Source: Globisporangium splendens (lineage: Eukaryota > Oomycota > Peronosporomycetes > Pythiales > Pythiaceae). Taken from it: a DNA stretch of 64,000 nt. The first letter of the stretch is position 1. The number at the start of each line of letters is the position of its first letter. Location of the stretch: contig VFIW01000003.1 in NCBI GenBank assembly GCA_006386115.1, forward strand, positions 868,001 to 932,000, given 5' to 3'. This document shows, in pieces, positions 11,101 to 20,262 of the stretch. The notes under the pieces were generated by a model, which worked only from the letters and a program-made list of their open reading frames with translations, was not told the origin of the DNA and made no database searches. A program made the position numbers and the translations under genes.

Positions 11101-11528
11101 GTACCGAGGGCCACATCATCCACATCGACTTTGGTTTTATCCTGGGAATCGCACCTGGTGGAAGGTTCAGCATCGAAGACGCACCGTTCAAGTTGACTGT
11201 GGAGATGGTGGAGATCATGGGCGGCATGAACTCTCCTGGATTTGAAAGATACCACCAATCTATGTGCGACGGGTTCTTAGCACTGCAGAAGTATCAATCC
11301 GAGATCGCAGCGCTGCTCCAGACAACCGGCCAGAATTCTCCGTTCCCGTGCTTCGAGTCTGCAAAGCTAGCTAAGGTGATCACAGACCTTCGCGACCGAC
11401 TGTGCGTTGGATTGAACCGACAGCAAGTGCGAAGGCGAGTGGATCATTTGATTCGCAAAAGCTACAATGTGTGGGGCACTCGGCAATACGATGCCTTCCA
11501 GCTGCGCAGCAACAACATCCATCCGTGA
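8106..11528 (+). CDS. Phosphatidylinositol 4-kinase with PH and FYVE-like domains
   Basis: A single open frame of 1140 residues. Residues about 119-222 form a PH domain (EGYLRKR at the start, DEWLANLQK in the C-terminal helix). Residues 296-350 are an eight-Cys zinc finger of FYVE type (CxxC, CxxC, CxxxC, CxxxC) that lacks the classical RRHHCR patch. After an accessory region, the C-terminal 280 residues are a lipid-kinase catalytic domain: catalytic loop DRHNGN (Asp990), metal-binding DFG (1008-1010), and GIAPGG and FKLTVEMVEIMGG segments typical of type III beta PI4-kinases rather than PI3-kinases. It should phosphorylate phosphatidylinositol at the 4 position on Golgi or endosomal membranes. 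The PH and zinc-finger modules would supply membrane targeting. Animal and yeast PI4K-beta enzymes lack this N-terminal combination. No intron is visible. Confidence 0.9.
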   Translation: MATALHSSTSSGPEHDEMALLRLERGLLSAADSGVEYMGREAAQQAQDESEAKTPPMATTGEKLLPLAPEAHYRTASTTLEAGSTGDSSSQKKQQTMEMELALATTAAAFGEHGDKGAYFEGYLRKRYSTSMYMGSWRYCILQGNRLRWYMTQELAHADSQLRGEVWVRDVEPWNGQGSMNTYPHAFAIRTANHRQLLCSSKSVDEKDEWLANLQKCIQHIKRHGGGDRPHSHIHHEGGSENRRIVPEDMLRATNAESVGGVSFAESVPRSPTMPVLGAAVPAPTDATSAASESECTRCAIRFGAVLARRYVCGSCAKPFCSRHCSSYVKLHHLGLRSARRCCMACARRQDFILYLRSLSRFLDSINTGFPNMDAVILQCGPQFDTSDLFERTIEKLRRGPMSLVKTVKILYQTRKKPHLFVVTCERLPFYVENCIDRVENLWYQILHLFQCCDVDSESSAIQLFYLRRYIRAICRRSPRIALQTIWHVQASVGDASGLHPHSLLSLLGYVYPMSEGNLTLWREHLLAQYPDHQRDEILSGLKLAYAQSEALIERENGSLIERWLNARAVSDFEASATELANSGIELCEFQTSILYESLSVDDWARGPTQIETLVFDQVNFVQSLADISERLRHVQPVQKRGMFLEIELKQTNEKLLQSALYPLCTASDQLYRVLRIPPNEGKVFTTKMRAPTLLFLETVPVDATTLVGSNDRFRPFVSTSHPRNSTFFESLPPSFAILGDGSSRDSLVSSTESSNDVFATPKTHKGRGGSQQTYLEDIDPMSDGAMNGKSNVASALGGIIGRHMTFPGADYNRDRGDSTNASEGRGFSLVSTNSHKRHNVDNIVYDSKVYGESWEERKERIRVESPYGHLPGWTLFSIIVKTNDDLRQEVFTMQLIKKFQSIFEYEGTNLWLRTYRIVATGASIGLLETINDACSLDHLKKNFPGGNLFTYFKSVYGEPSTPSFEAARKNFIDSMAAYSVVSYLLLVKDRHNGNILLSTEGHIIHIDFGFILGIAPGGRFSIEDAPFKLTVEMVEIMGGMNSPGFERYHQSMCDGFLALQKYQSEIAALLQTTGQNSPFPCFESAKLAKVITDLRDRLCVGLNRQQVRRRVDHLIRKSYNVWGTRQYDAFQLRSNNIHP

Positions 11529-11749
11529 CTGAATAACGACAAGCTTAGATTAAACAAAATTCTCGAGAAAATGAGCGGCAGGTCGAGTTTGTTGCTGCCG
11601 TCAGCGTGCAAACTTACAGATGGATTAGAATTTGTTGAACATGTAAATAAGTTATTTGCTGTTTGTCATGATCTGATAGCGAGTCATCGCGTTCTGCACA
11701 TGGAGGAGAACAAAGTGCGTGAGTATCGAGGTGGCTACGATTTGAAGTA

Positions 11750-12983
11750 GCGAAGAAAGGCACATACCTTCAGACTTCCCCGCAGATCACTGTTTTCTTG
11801 TTCAAGCATGACATTTTTCGTCAGTAAATCTGCGCAGCGATGCTCGACATGTTCTACTAACGCGTCCACTGTTTTGTATTTGCAGCGAGTTTGCCCTCAA
11901 GTTGCTTTTTCTCTTCTATCAGGGCTTGAATGCCCACAGAACTCCCAGCTGTTCCTGGCTGTGTCTTTTGCGGACTCGCTAGCATCATGCGTTTTGCTAC
12001 GCTTGCCACAGACTGCTGTTGTTTCACGCTCTCGTTTTGTTGCAGCGTTATGCGTCGCACTTCTTCCAGCTGCTTTACCAGTGTTTCGTGCATTTGTTGA
12101 ATTGATTGCACATGCTGCTTCCCTTCACTTTGACTTTGCTGAAGCTTCGTTTTCAATTTCTCGCACTCGTGGATTAAGCTTTGATTCTTGGTTTCCAATT
12201 CCGCAGCGGCAAGTGCTGCAGCCGCATACTTTTCTCTCTCGAGAACGAGACCCAGACTTCAAAAGTGAAACTCGTTTTACTTGTGCCAGCAAGCGCTGCA
12301 CTGTTGCTGTTGTTGTTGGAAATGGCATTTTTCTTCACCTCGAGCAACTTGATCAATGCTTAGAAGACGAGGCTCGCGACACACTCATTCTGAATGGGGT
12401 CCAACATAACGCTGCTCCTCTTGGACAGTGCAGAGCCGACAGTAATAACCGCAACATTCACTCCTTCGACGCACGCTTTCGTCAACGAGTGCAAGGATCG
12501 CTCCATAATGTCGGCTTCAGTGCCCTGCTGAAAAACATGATCGACGCGTAATACTGACGCCTATCGACAGGCAGATTATGTCAGTTAGAGACGCTCGCTG
12601 ACCCCAATGGAAATGACAATTCGAAGAACAAACCCGCACGTACATCGGCTCCATTGGAAACCTCGACAACCATCCCTTCTTTCATGCGTAGCTGCGACGC
12701 ATCTACGCGCCAAACAAAGCCCCAATTTACTACAACATCTAAAGTAAACGCACGAGCTTCTTGCTTTTTGAACTCACGTACCTGGCTTCCCTGGCGGACG
12801 GCAAATGTACGCATGCACCTACAACGAATGCACCTTCACAATCAAGTCCCGCACAACAAAGCGACGGATTCAGTGATAGGCAGCTCGTACCTGTATGGGT
12901 ACGCCGCTCGGCAGCCTGCGCTTCATGCCTTCACTCACTGCATCCGCACCGCGCGCGGACGAAGACGACGACGACGCGCGCAT
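11750..12983 (-). pseudogene. Decayed or highly divergent kinesin-like gene
   Basis: On the minus strand an ATG at 12981-12983 opens MRASSSSSS.... GT-AG exons can be joined: 12891-12983, then 12782-12818 (encoding VHAYICRPP, like the kinesin V.RVRP start), then 12738 downwards. Further on, the sequence resembles a kinesin motor (VDHVFQQGTEADIMERS ... ACVEGVNVAVITVGS), but the P-loop position reads GSALSKRSSVM instead of GQTGSGKTYTM. Much of the rest of the motor is missing. The frame is interrupted by TAA near 12361 and by shifts near 12250 and 11895. After that come heptad-rich coiled-coil segments (ETKNQSLIHECEKLKTKLQQ, and DALVEHVEHRCADLLTKN). It cannot hydrolyse ATP as a normal kinesin. 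I favour a pseudogene. The alternative is a real gene with several very short introns. Confidence 0.5.
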
Positions 12984-13332
12984 GATGCCGCCGCATTCTG
13001 TTGTTGTTTCTAAATGCGGCTGTTCCTCGCATTTGGTGTGGCGAGTTGCACTTCAACTTTCCCTAATACAAGATCGATCTTCTATTAGCGCCATGTTGAA
13101 GTGATGCATGATGTTGCACGAATGTTCACGCCCTTTCGCGGCATCTGCGACGCGCGCATTCAATTCAAAATGGCGATGCACCAACGACAGACTACGTCCA
13201 TGATGGTGGTGCCTCTAATCATTTCCCCATTTTCCTCTCTCGGTTGAAAGCTCTGCTGAAGTGTTGTGACTCGGTTCTCCAGATGACGAAGCAAAGAGGA
13301 CCCCAGTCGACTCACTCCCAGGCACATAGTCG
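12984..13332. other. Intergenic
   Basis: Contains the shared 5' flanks of the kinesin-like locus and the following membrane protein gene. An upstream exon of the membrane protein may lie here, but I could not define one. Confidence 0.35.
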
Positions 13333-14025
13333 ATGCACTGCGGTCACGTTCGTGCTGGAAACCTTGCTGCTGCTGGCATTATGTGCGGTTTCGTGGCGGG
13401 TAGACTGATCGTGGCGCTGGTCATCGAGTATGCGTTCGCGTCGATGACGTGGGTGGCGACGGCTTCGTGGATTGGGTTCCTTGTTGGTGGAGTGGTCGTT
13501 GGATGTCTGGTGCTGTACAACGTTGGCGTGTTCCTCGTCGGCGCGCTAGCAGGCGCTCTGCTCGCGTTCGTACTCAACACATCGTTTGGCTACCGCATTT
13601 ATCCAAGCCAACCGGACGTCATGCTCGCGATCATGATCATCGTGTTGGCTCTCATCGGCGGATTCCTTGTGTGGAAGCTCGAAAAGTTTGTGATCATCCT
13701 CGCGATGAGCTTCATTGGCGCTACAGCACTCGTCTGGGGAATCGGCTGCTTCGCAGGCAACTACCCGAGTGGAGCAGATCTCAAGCGATTCCGCTACAAA
13801 GACTCTCAAGGCGATTGGATATACGACATCCCGGATGCCTGGTGGGTGTATCTGTGCGCGACGCTCTTAATCTTTCTCTTTGGCGTTTACTGGCAATTCA
13901 CTCGATCCGCCAAAGGCGTGAACCACCCACGTCCCGCTCGTAATACGACCACAAGACACAGTATCAACGACGACTATCAACGTGTCGCTGGGACGCCTTT
14001 CTTCCATGCCGAAGCTCCAACGTGA
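13333..14025 (+). CDS. Multi-pass membrane protein, DUF4203/TMEM198-like
   Basis: Encodes 230 residues with about six hydrophobic segments, separated by short loops and followed by a polar C-terminal tail of about 40 residues. The repeated glycine-rich helices (GFLVGGVVVGC, GVFLVGALAGALLAF, GGFLVWKLEKFVIILAMSFIGA) and the final aromatic helix resemble the TM7S3/TM198-like domain. That family includes an animal Wnt-signalling scaffold and many uncharacterised protist proteins. The protein begins almost directly in the first membrane helix, whereas relatives usually have a longer N-terminus. The true start may therefore lie in an upstream exon and the ATG at 13333 may not be the initiator. The function in oomycetes is unknown. 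Confidence 0.65.
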   Translation: MHCGHVRAGNLAAAGIMCGFVAGRLIVALVIEYAFASMTWVATASWIGFLVGGVVVGCLVLYNVGVFLVGALAGALLAFVLNTSFGYRIYPSQPDVMLAIMIIVLALIGGFLVWKLEKFVIILAMSFIGATALVWGIGCFAGNYPSGADLKRFRYKDSQGDWIYDIPDAWWVYLCATLLIFLFGVYWQFTRSAKGVNHPRPARNTTTRHSINDDYQRVAGTPFFHAEAPT

Positions 14026-14076
14026 CTTCCATTTTGATGGCAGTACTTGGTAGCAGGTTTATCCAGTATGTCGCTG

Positions 14077-15114
14077 TCATTGCCGCTTCACACCATACTT
14101 CTGCTCACGGTCATTTTTCAACTTTAGGTTCTCCACTGCGTTGTCACTTTGCACACTTTTCAATTTCACGTTCTTTTGCGTCTTCACGGACCTCTTGTAG
14201 TGGCCAAAGTGTGTGTACAACTCATCGCGCTTTGTCATCAGATAGATCCTTACAAACCAAACTGCATTGCTTTCATGTTGAACATTTGAGCATATTCCGT
14301 CAGTCCCCAAATGTCTGTATACACTTGCTCTCCAGCTTCTGAGCTCTCTCCCTATTGCGAACGCGGTGCGCGTCATGGGTAACGACATCTCTGTGGTCGT
14401 TTGCGCGCTCACCTCCCTCCAACAAGAGCGAGAAGAAGGATTTGTTCATGCCTATTTGCGGCGCATCTAACAGTTTGCACTGTTGGAACGGGGATGATGA
14501 GTACTCGAGACTGCGGTTGACGCTGACAAAGTCAGGATACAATAGGAAAGGTTGCTCGCTTGAGCATCAGCCCCATCCTGAGATTGACAAGTGTCGCAAT
14601 CGCTTTCCTTTGAAGAAACCTTTTAAAGGTGCCAGGAGTGGTGACTGCGACCTTGTTGTCAGTCAAAAGGGAAAACTGGTGGTTCAGTTTCTGGGAGAGA
14701 CGTGCAGCACCACACGTCCATTAGCTGCGCGAAGCCTGGCCACATTTTGGGGGGATCTGCAAGAGGTAGGGATCATAATCGCAGTAAAGTGTACCACCCG
14801 TCACAGGTTTCTGAAGATTCATTCCTGTACGTTTCAAGATGCGCTGGTGTAGGCTTCAAGCAGGCAGCGAATCTTGACCAGCACGAAATCGTTTGCTGTC
14901 AACAAGTTTAATAGAATCGTATCGCCTCTGCCTGGCTCATATTTTGTTGGTGGTGGCAGTCTCTTCTGTTGCGCTGCGTATTTGGAGTTTCTGCCACTTG
15001 TTCAGAGGATACGCCGAGACTTTTTTCACCATCGCATTGGAAACCAGCCACCACGACAGCAAACAACACCGAAGATAATGGGATCGAGCCGCATCTTCCT
15101 TTTGTGACAAGCAA
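14077..15114 (-). pseudogene. Unrecognised minus-strand gene or remnant
   Basis: Several protein-like segments follow one another on the minus strand in changing frames: a stretch around 14950-14850 (TILLNLLTANDFVLVKIRCLLEA), one around 14800-14740 (GGTLYCDYDPYLLQIPPKC), one around 14720-14560 (FSLLTDNKVAVTTPGTFKRF), and one at 14542-14410 ending KSFFSLLLEGG. A plausible GTGAGC...AATAG intron of about 58 bases separates that last one from a segment encoding GEQVYTDIWGLTEYAQMFNM. The composition looks coding, and no longer frame exists on either strand. It could be a multi-exon gene or a decaying one. I do not recognise the family and cannot give a reliable exon structure. Confidence 0.35.
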
Positions 15115-15727
15115 TTCCGATCAGGATGAGTGCTCTGGGGTCAGCTATTCACAGGCGTAAGGAAGACACTTGATGTCCACGCCAACTGGGGACTTGAAGG
15201 CGCTCGCAAAAGCAAAGATGCGCCTAGGTGCTGAGTAATGAGAACTCAATTATTTATGGCTCGCAGTGAAGCCGAGCACACATGGAAAGGTGAGCAGCCA
15301 CAGCACTGACGTCGTGGGAATCATCGTCTCACCCTGTTGTCCATTGTCGCTCTTGCGAGGGAAAAACGGACAGACATCCAGTTAGACAGTTCACGAAGCG
15401 CCTATCGTCAGTATTAAAGCGATTATTAGTTTTTGCATTCTATCAAGCTGAAGCGTGATGCTTTCCCGCATCTAGTGGACGTTCTCTCCCACTGCCAGAT
15501 GCAGAGAAGAATCTCTTTTCCCTCCGTTGCATCATCACCTCAGCAGATAGAACAGACGAACACGCGCTCGTGCCACTCTGCAACACGCAGATGGCGCTCC
15601 CCTCTCAAGATGCAAACAGGGCGAGGTCCACTGGCCTGGGCTGTCTTCTGGAGCTTCCCAGGACCTCATTCACGCTTTTGCGCTCCAGCAGCTCCAGCAA
15701 CTCCAGCAGCAGCAGTCTCAACGCAAG
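15115..15727. other. Intergenic
   Basis: About 600 bases with no recognisable gene. The final part, rich in CAGCTCCAG-like triplets, is the leader of the HAD phosphatase gene. Confidence 0.5.
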
Positions 15728-17167
15728 ATGGTGTGCTCGATGATCTTTAAGACTCTGGCGCTGACGCTCGCGCTCGCGTCGACTGCGGACGCCGCCATCC
15801 GCCACCTGCAGCAGCAGCAACAGCAGGGCAAGCCGACGCCTGCGCCGACCGTGCCGACGTTCACGCCGGCTCCAGGTCCACCCAAGAACTGGTACGTGGC
15901 TGCTGAAGCGCCTGACTACAACAACAAAGTCATCGGCGAGTTCCTCCCCAAGATCAAGGACGTGCGCAGCAAGGGCGAAAAATACGCCGTCTTCGACTGG
16001 GACAACACGTGCATGTTCGGCGACATCTCGTACACGTCGGTGTACTACCAGATGGACAACCTGAACTACCGTATCCCACCCGCCAAGTTTGAGCAAGCGT
16101 TCTCGCTCGGGTACAATGCCTCGAGCGGCGACCAATGCCTGCCGCTCGGAATTAACACCGTGCTCGGCACGGACGCCAACGGCACGAACGTCACGGTCGC
16201 GCAGACGTTGGCTTCTACGGCCACGGACTACAAGTGGCTCTACGACGCGTACATCGCACCGACGTACAACCTCACGACCGGTAACAGCTCTGTTGCAAAC
16301 TTGACGCTCGCGCAGGTCAAGGAGACGACCCATTTCAAGAACTTCCGCGCCAAGATCGCGTTCCTGACCTTTGGTCTCGAGGCTTCGTACGGCTCCAACG
16401 AGCACTGGCCATGCGCCATCCGCATCGGCATGACCGTGTTCCCGCAGCTGCTGGTGGGGATGACGGACGCTGATATCCGCAGCTTGATCCGCGCCAGCGT
16501 GCGCTGGAACCTCGGCGCCAAGTTGGACTCGCTCTCATTCACGTCGACGGACAACCTCTCGGTCACGGGCGAGTACTCGACGGGTCTTCGCGTGTTCAAC
16601 GGACAGGAGACCGTGATGCGCTCATTGCGCGCGTTCGACACCGACGTGTACGTGATCAGCGCGTCACCGCAGGTGTTTGTCGAAGAGGTCGGCCACATCC
16701 TTGGTCTGGGCTACATGGTGCCAAGTGAAAACGTGTACGGCGTGCGCTTCACGTTCGAGAACGGCACGCTCTCGGGTATCCCGGTCGGCAACTACCCGAT
16801 CACGTGGGGACCAGGTAAGGCTGAGGTCGTCGAGAAGATCCTCAAGCCGCTCCACGGCGGCAAGTACCCGATCTTCTCGTCGGGCGACTCGAACGGCGAC
16901 TGCGAGATGCTCGACACCGTGCGCGACGGCATCGTCCACGTCAACAACCGTCTCAAGGACTCGTCCAACTGCATCCAGGAGTTCTACGAGCTCTCGTGCA
17001 AGTACTTTATGTCGGAAGAGCCAAGCACCAAGAACAAGTACCTCTTGCAGGGCCAGGACAAGGTGTTGGGCAGCTGGATCCCGTCGGGCTTCTCGACTAA
17101 GGACGGCATCACGTACAAGTCCCTGGCCGTGACCAACAACGCGTGTGCGGCGTACAAGTTTCTGTAA
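15728..17167 (+). CDS. Secreted HAD-superfamily phosphatase
   Basis: Encodes 479 residues. A signal peptide (about 1-22, ...ALASTADAA) is followed by a Q-run and a Pro/Thr-rich linker (about 27-50). The HAD core then starts with the nucleophile motif FDWDNTCMFGD (Asp90 first, Asp92 second). Motif II is the Ser in VISASPQVF and motif IV is GDSNGDCEM (about 386-394). The large insert between motifs I and II carries several N-glycosylation sequons. The arrangement resembles phosphoserine or phosphocholine/phosphoethanolamine phosphatases. The substrate cannot be read from sequence, and export suggests an extracellular or endomembrane phosphomonoester. It could scavenge phosphate alongside the purple acid phosphatases in this window. 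An alternative ATG at 15740 would shorten the signal peptide by four residues. No intron is visible. Confidence 0.85.
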   Translation: MVCSMIFKTLALTLALASTADAAIRHLQQQQQQGKPTPAPTVPTFTPAPGPPKNWYVAAEAPDYNNKVIGEFLPKIKDVRSKGEKYAVFDWDNTCMFGDISYTSVYYQMDNLNYRIPPAKFEQAFSLGYNASSGDQCLPLGINTVLGTDANGTNVTVAQTLASTATDYKWLYDAYIAPTYNLTTGNSSVANLTLAQVKETTHFKNFRAKIAFLTFGLEASYGSNEHWPCAIRIGMTVFPQLLVGMTDADIRSLIRASVRWNLGAKLDSLSFTSTDNLSVTGEYSTGLRVFNGQETVMRSLRAFDTDVYVISASPQVFVEEVGHILGLGYMVPSENVYGVRFTFENGTLSGIPVGNYPITWGPGKAEVVEKILKPLHGGKYPIFSSGDSNGDCEMLDTVRDGIVHVNNRLKDSSNCIQEFYELSCKYFMSEEPSTKNKYLLQGQDKVLGSWIPSGFSTKDGITYKSLAVTNNACAAYKFL

Positions 17168-17253
17168 ATAACCAAGCAATGCGTACCTCATGAGGTTTTT
17201 AGACCAATGAAGTCCACAAGTACACGAGTAGTCTTTAATTTTCAAATGAATGG

Positions 17254-18147
17254 CTACATACTCCCCAAAAAGCCCATACACCTTGATTCCGTGTACATTT
17301 GCCACCACAGAATCTCCAGGTCACCCTTGCGGCTCGGATCTTCCCAGGGCTTTGGATTCGACGAGTAGTGCAGGATCTTGAGCGGCTGGATGGCGTTCCA
17401 GTACCCAGGGTTCTTGCCGTTCACGAGCCAGTACATCGTGCGCTGCGCGTTGTATCCAAACGACAGCCTCGAGGCGGCGTCCGATTCGAACCACTTGGGA
17501 AAAAACGCATTGAGGAACCCCGTGTCGCCACCATCGTACGACTTGAGCTCCTTGGCTTTCTCGAGCAGATCTGCAAAGAGCCGCTTGTTTGGACGGACCA
17601 CGAGCACGCCAGCGTTGAAGCGGTCAGGTGGAAACACGTCCGGTGCAGCCGCAAAGATCGTTGGCCGATCAAAGAGCTAGGTAACCACACAAACTTTCAT
17701 ATTAGGCGCATATCAAATGGCAGGTTACTCAAACAAAGTAGCATTTTCTTGCACCTCGTCGACGTTCTGTAGGACGATGGCGTCCGAGTCAATGTACACG
17801 ATCTGGTCGAAGTCGTCCATGGCGAAGATGTGGAGCTTCGTGTACCCCGAATTCACCCACCCAGGCACGTGGACTTTGCTTTTATCTGTCACTTCGACTG
17901 GGATGCCGATATCTGGAACACAGCGGAACGAAATACGCCACTTCGACGACTGGAACGGCGCGCAGAAGCGCATGAGTTTGGTCACCGTGGACTGCGTCAC
18001 CTGCGACGAGTGCAGCACCACGAGCGGGAACGCTGCACGCGCCTTGAAGAGCGAGTAGACGAGCGCCTCGACACCCATGGCGTACGCGTCGGACGTGATC
18101 AGCGTCGCGTACGCCGCCCTGCGCACGCCATCATCGGCCACGGACAT
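17254..18147 (-). CDS. Glycosyltransferase family 8 (glycogenin/galactinol synthase-like)
   Basis: Two exons, 18147-17755 and 17676-17254, with a 78-base GT-AG intron, give 271 residues. The N-terminus (AAYATLITSDAYAMGVEALVYSL) is typical of GT8. The metal-binding DxD motif is DSD at residues 120-122 in VYIDSDAIVLQN. The exon junction falls after NVDE and is followed by the GT8 FNAGVLVVRPN segment. The C-terminal HYSSNPKPWE matches the HxxG/SxxKPW element that binds the UDP phosphates. It is therefore a UDP-sugar transferase using Mn2+. There is no signal peptide or membrane helix from the chosen ATG, so it is probably cytosolic. It is transcribed divergently from the Fe-ADH-like gene, 300 bases away. 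The acceptor sugar is unknown. Confidence 0.85.
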
Positions 18148-18447
18148 GATTGCTCCAGACTGAAGTGTCCGAGAGCTTGTCTGGATGAAAAAAACAACCT
18201 CTCTAAGTAATGTACCTGCGTTTCGCAATGAGCACATTTGTATTTAACTCGGTGAAAGACGCTCACATTTCATGCTGAGGCAGTGTGTGAATATTCTATA
18301 ATGTGATGCATCACTGAAGTTCACTGCTCAAAACTACAGCCAATAGCTTCAAAGTTAGTACCTCAGTATACCGGTACATTCACCGGTATGCTTTATCTTG
18401 GTGTGCAAATTCGAGCAGCAAGCAGCGAGCCACACACAAAAGCAAGG
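18148..18447. other. Divergent promoter region (GT8 / Fe-ADH-like)
   Basis: 300 bases between divergently transcribed genes. A short palindrome-like ACCGGTACATTCACCGGT lies near 18370-18388. No gene is visible here. Confidence 0.4.
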
Positions 18448-20002
18448 ATGGTGCTTCTGATGCGGCATCTGCTTGCGCGCGCCGTCGCTGCGCCACAGAC
18501 ACGAGGCTCGTGGCGCCATCAGCACCTTCGCGCCCACTCCCACTCGAGCTTCAGCACGTCGGCGAAGGCGTTGGCCACGAAGTTCGATGTGAACGCGCAG
18601 CAACTGAGCGCTTCTGGGCAGAGCTACCGCGTCGTGTTTGGCGCCAAGGCTGCCGCCGACCACCTCGGCACCATTGCGCGCGCCAGCGGCATCCGCAAGA
18701 TGCTCGTGGTGCGTGACAAGGACCCTGGTGCCGCGAGCCGCACGCAGTACGTTGAGTTCTTGCTGCTGCAAGCGGGCATTCCGTGCTTCCAGTACACACT
18801 AAAACGTGATTGTCCGACGCTGGAGGGTGTCGACGACGGCTACGCGACGGCGCAGCGCGTGGGTGCGAACGGCGTGCTCGCGTTCGGCGGAGGCAGCGCG
18901 ATGGACATGACGCGCGCCATTGCGCTCATGATGACGAACGGCGAAGACGCAGCGTCCTACGTCAAGGTGTGTTTGATTCCTCACTAGATTGAGCTTGTTG
19001 TCGTTGCCAACAAGGGTCTCATTTGAAACTTACCAACTCTATCGACATGTGCTACAGGACGGTGGCGCCAATGACTTCGAGCCTGCGGCTCCACACATCA
19101 TCTTGCCGACGATCAATGGATCTGGTGCCGAGATCTCGACGCAAGCGCTGGTTCTGGACGAAGATGCCGAAGCCAAGCAGTTGTTCGTGACGTCTCCAAT
19201 CGCGGCAGAAGTAAGGCTCAGTTTCCGTGCGTTCTGCATTGTCTAAGCAAGTGCTCATCTATCATATGTGAGCCTTCATTTACACCACTAGGCCGTGATT
19301 GTCGACCCGATGCTTTCACTAAGTGTGCCGCTCAAGCCGACGGTGCAAGGCGCGTTGACGGCGCTTGGCCAGTGCATCGAGTCGTACCTCTCGGGGTGCG
19401 AGGACCAAGCGACCGAGATGCTCGCGCTGCAGGGCATCGAAGTGATCGCGTCGGCGTTCGCGCAGCCGCTCGTGGAGGGCAAGATGGATCTGAAGAACGT
19501 CGGCATGCGCGAGCGATTCGCCTTGGGCAGTCTGTTCAGCGGCATCGCGGCCAATTCCTCGGGCTACGGGTGTGCGCACTCGATTGCGGTGGCCATGGGC
19601 GGTATCTCGGATCTGCCGCACGCCCAGGTCGCGACGGGGTTCCTGCCATTCGTGTTCGACAAGTACGCGCAGCTCGCTGAGGAGAATGAGGGCGACGAGT
19701 TCTTCGATGCGCTGCGCGCGAAGCTCGAAAGCGTCAACGATCGTCTGACTGCTGCCAGTGGTTTCCAAGGCGCGTCCGTGTCGGCGTGGATCCGCTACGT
19801 GTCGACACGCTTCGATTTGCCCAACACGTCGACGCTCGAGCTGGATGAAGGGCTCGTCAAGGGCATCGTGGAGCGCAGCGTGCAGCGTCAGGACGAGACC
19901 ATCGCACACCGCGAAGAGGGTCCGATCCTCGAGAGCGACGACATTCGAGCGATTGTCGAAGCCGCGATCGTCGTCGCGAGCGAACAAACCAAGAACGATT
20001 AG
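18448..20002 (+). CDS. Mitochondrial Fe-ADH-superfamily protein with altered metal site
   Basis: Three exons (18448-18966, 19058-19210, 19292-20002) with GT-AG introns of 91 and 81 bases give 460 residues. The N-terminus (MVLLMRHLLARAVAAPQ...) is Arg/Ser-rich and acid-free, a good mitochondrial presequence. The dinucleotide-binding motif GGGSAMDMTRAIA is intact. Ungapped comparison with the E. coli FucO metal region, as I recall it, is striking. The position of FucO Asp196 is Thr and His200 is Gln (GALTALGQCIESY). His263 is Val (AHSIAVAMGG). Only the His of LPHA, equivalent to His277, remains. Three of four metal ligands are therefore gone. The protein may still bind NAD(P)H, but classical iron- or zinc-dependent alcohol oxidation is doubtful. 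Relatives include maleylacetate reductases and hydroxyacid-oxoacid transhydrogenase. The substrate is unknown. Confidence 0.85.
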
Positions 20003-20262
20003 AGAAAAGAATAAGGCAACATGATGCTGGATGTGCGGCTGCGTTGATGTAGATAAACAATGCTGTTTGCAATACCCACGTGGACCAATAACCGTTTTTT
20101 AACCATCCATTATGTATGTAGAACTGCAGAAGTAGTCTGTGCTACCTACCAAGCAGAACAATGCAAGTCCATACGCTACGCATCAGCCGCTCTTTCCATG
20201 AAGCGCGCCAGCGATCTCGTGTGGACACAATAATACCGGATCCAAGGGTCATGCCGTCTGGT
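20003..20262. other. Convergent intergenic space
   Basis: 260 bases holding the 3' ends of the Fe-ADH-like gene and ProRS. No gene seen. Confidence 0.6.

Noticed and set aside
15740..15830. RXLR-like effector motif in the HAD protein (IRHLQQQ)
   Set aside because: Only R-x-L is present, without the final Arg or a following EER, and the rest is a HAD phosphatase.
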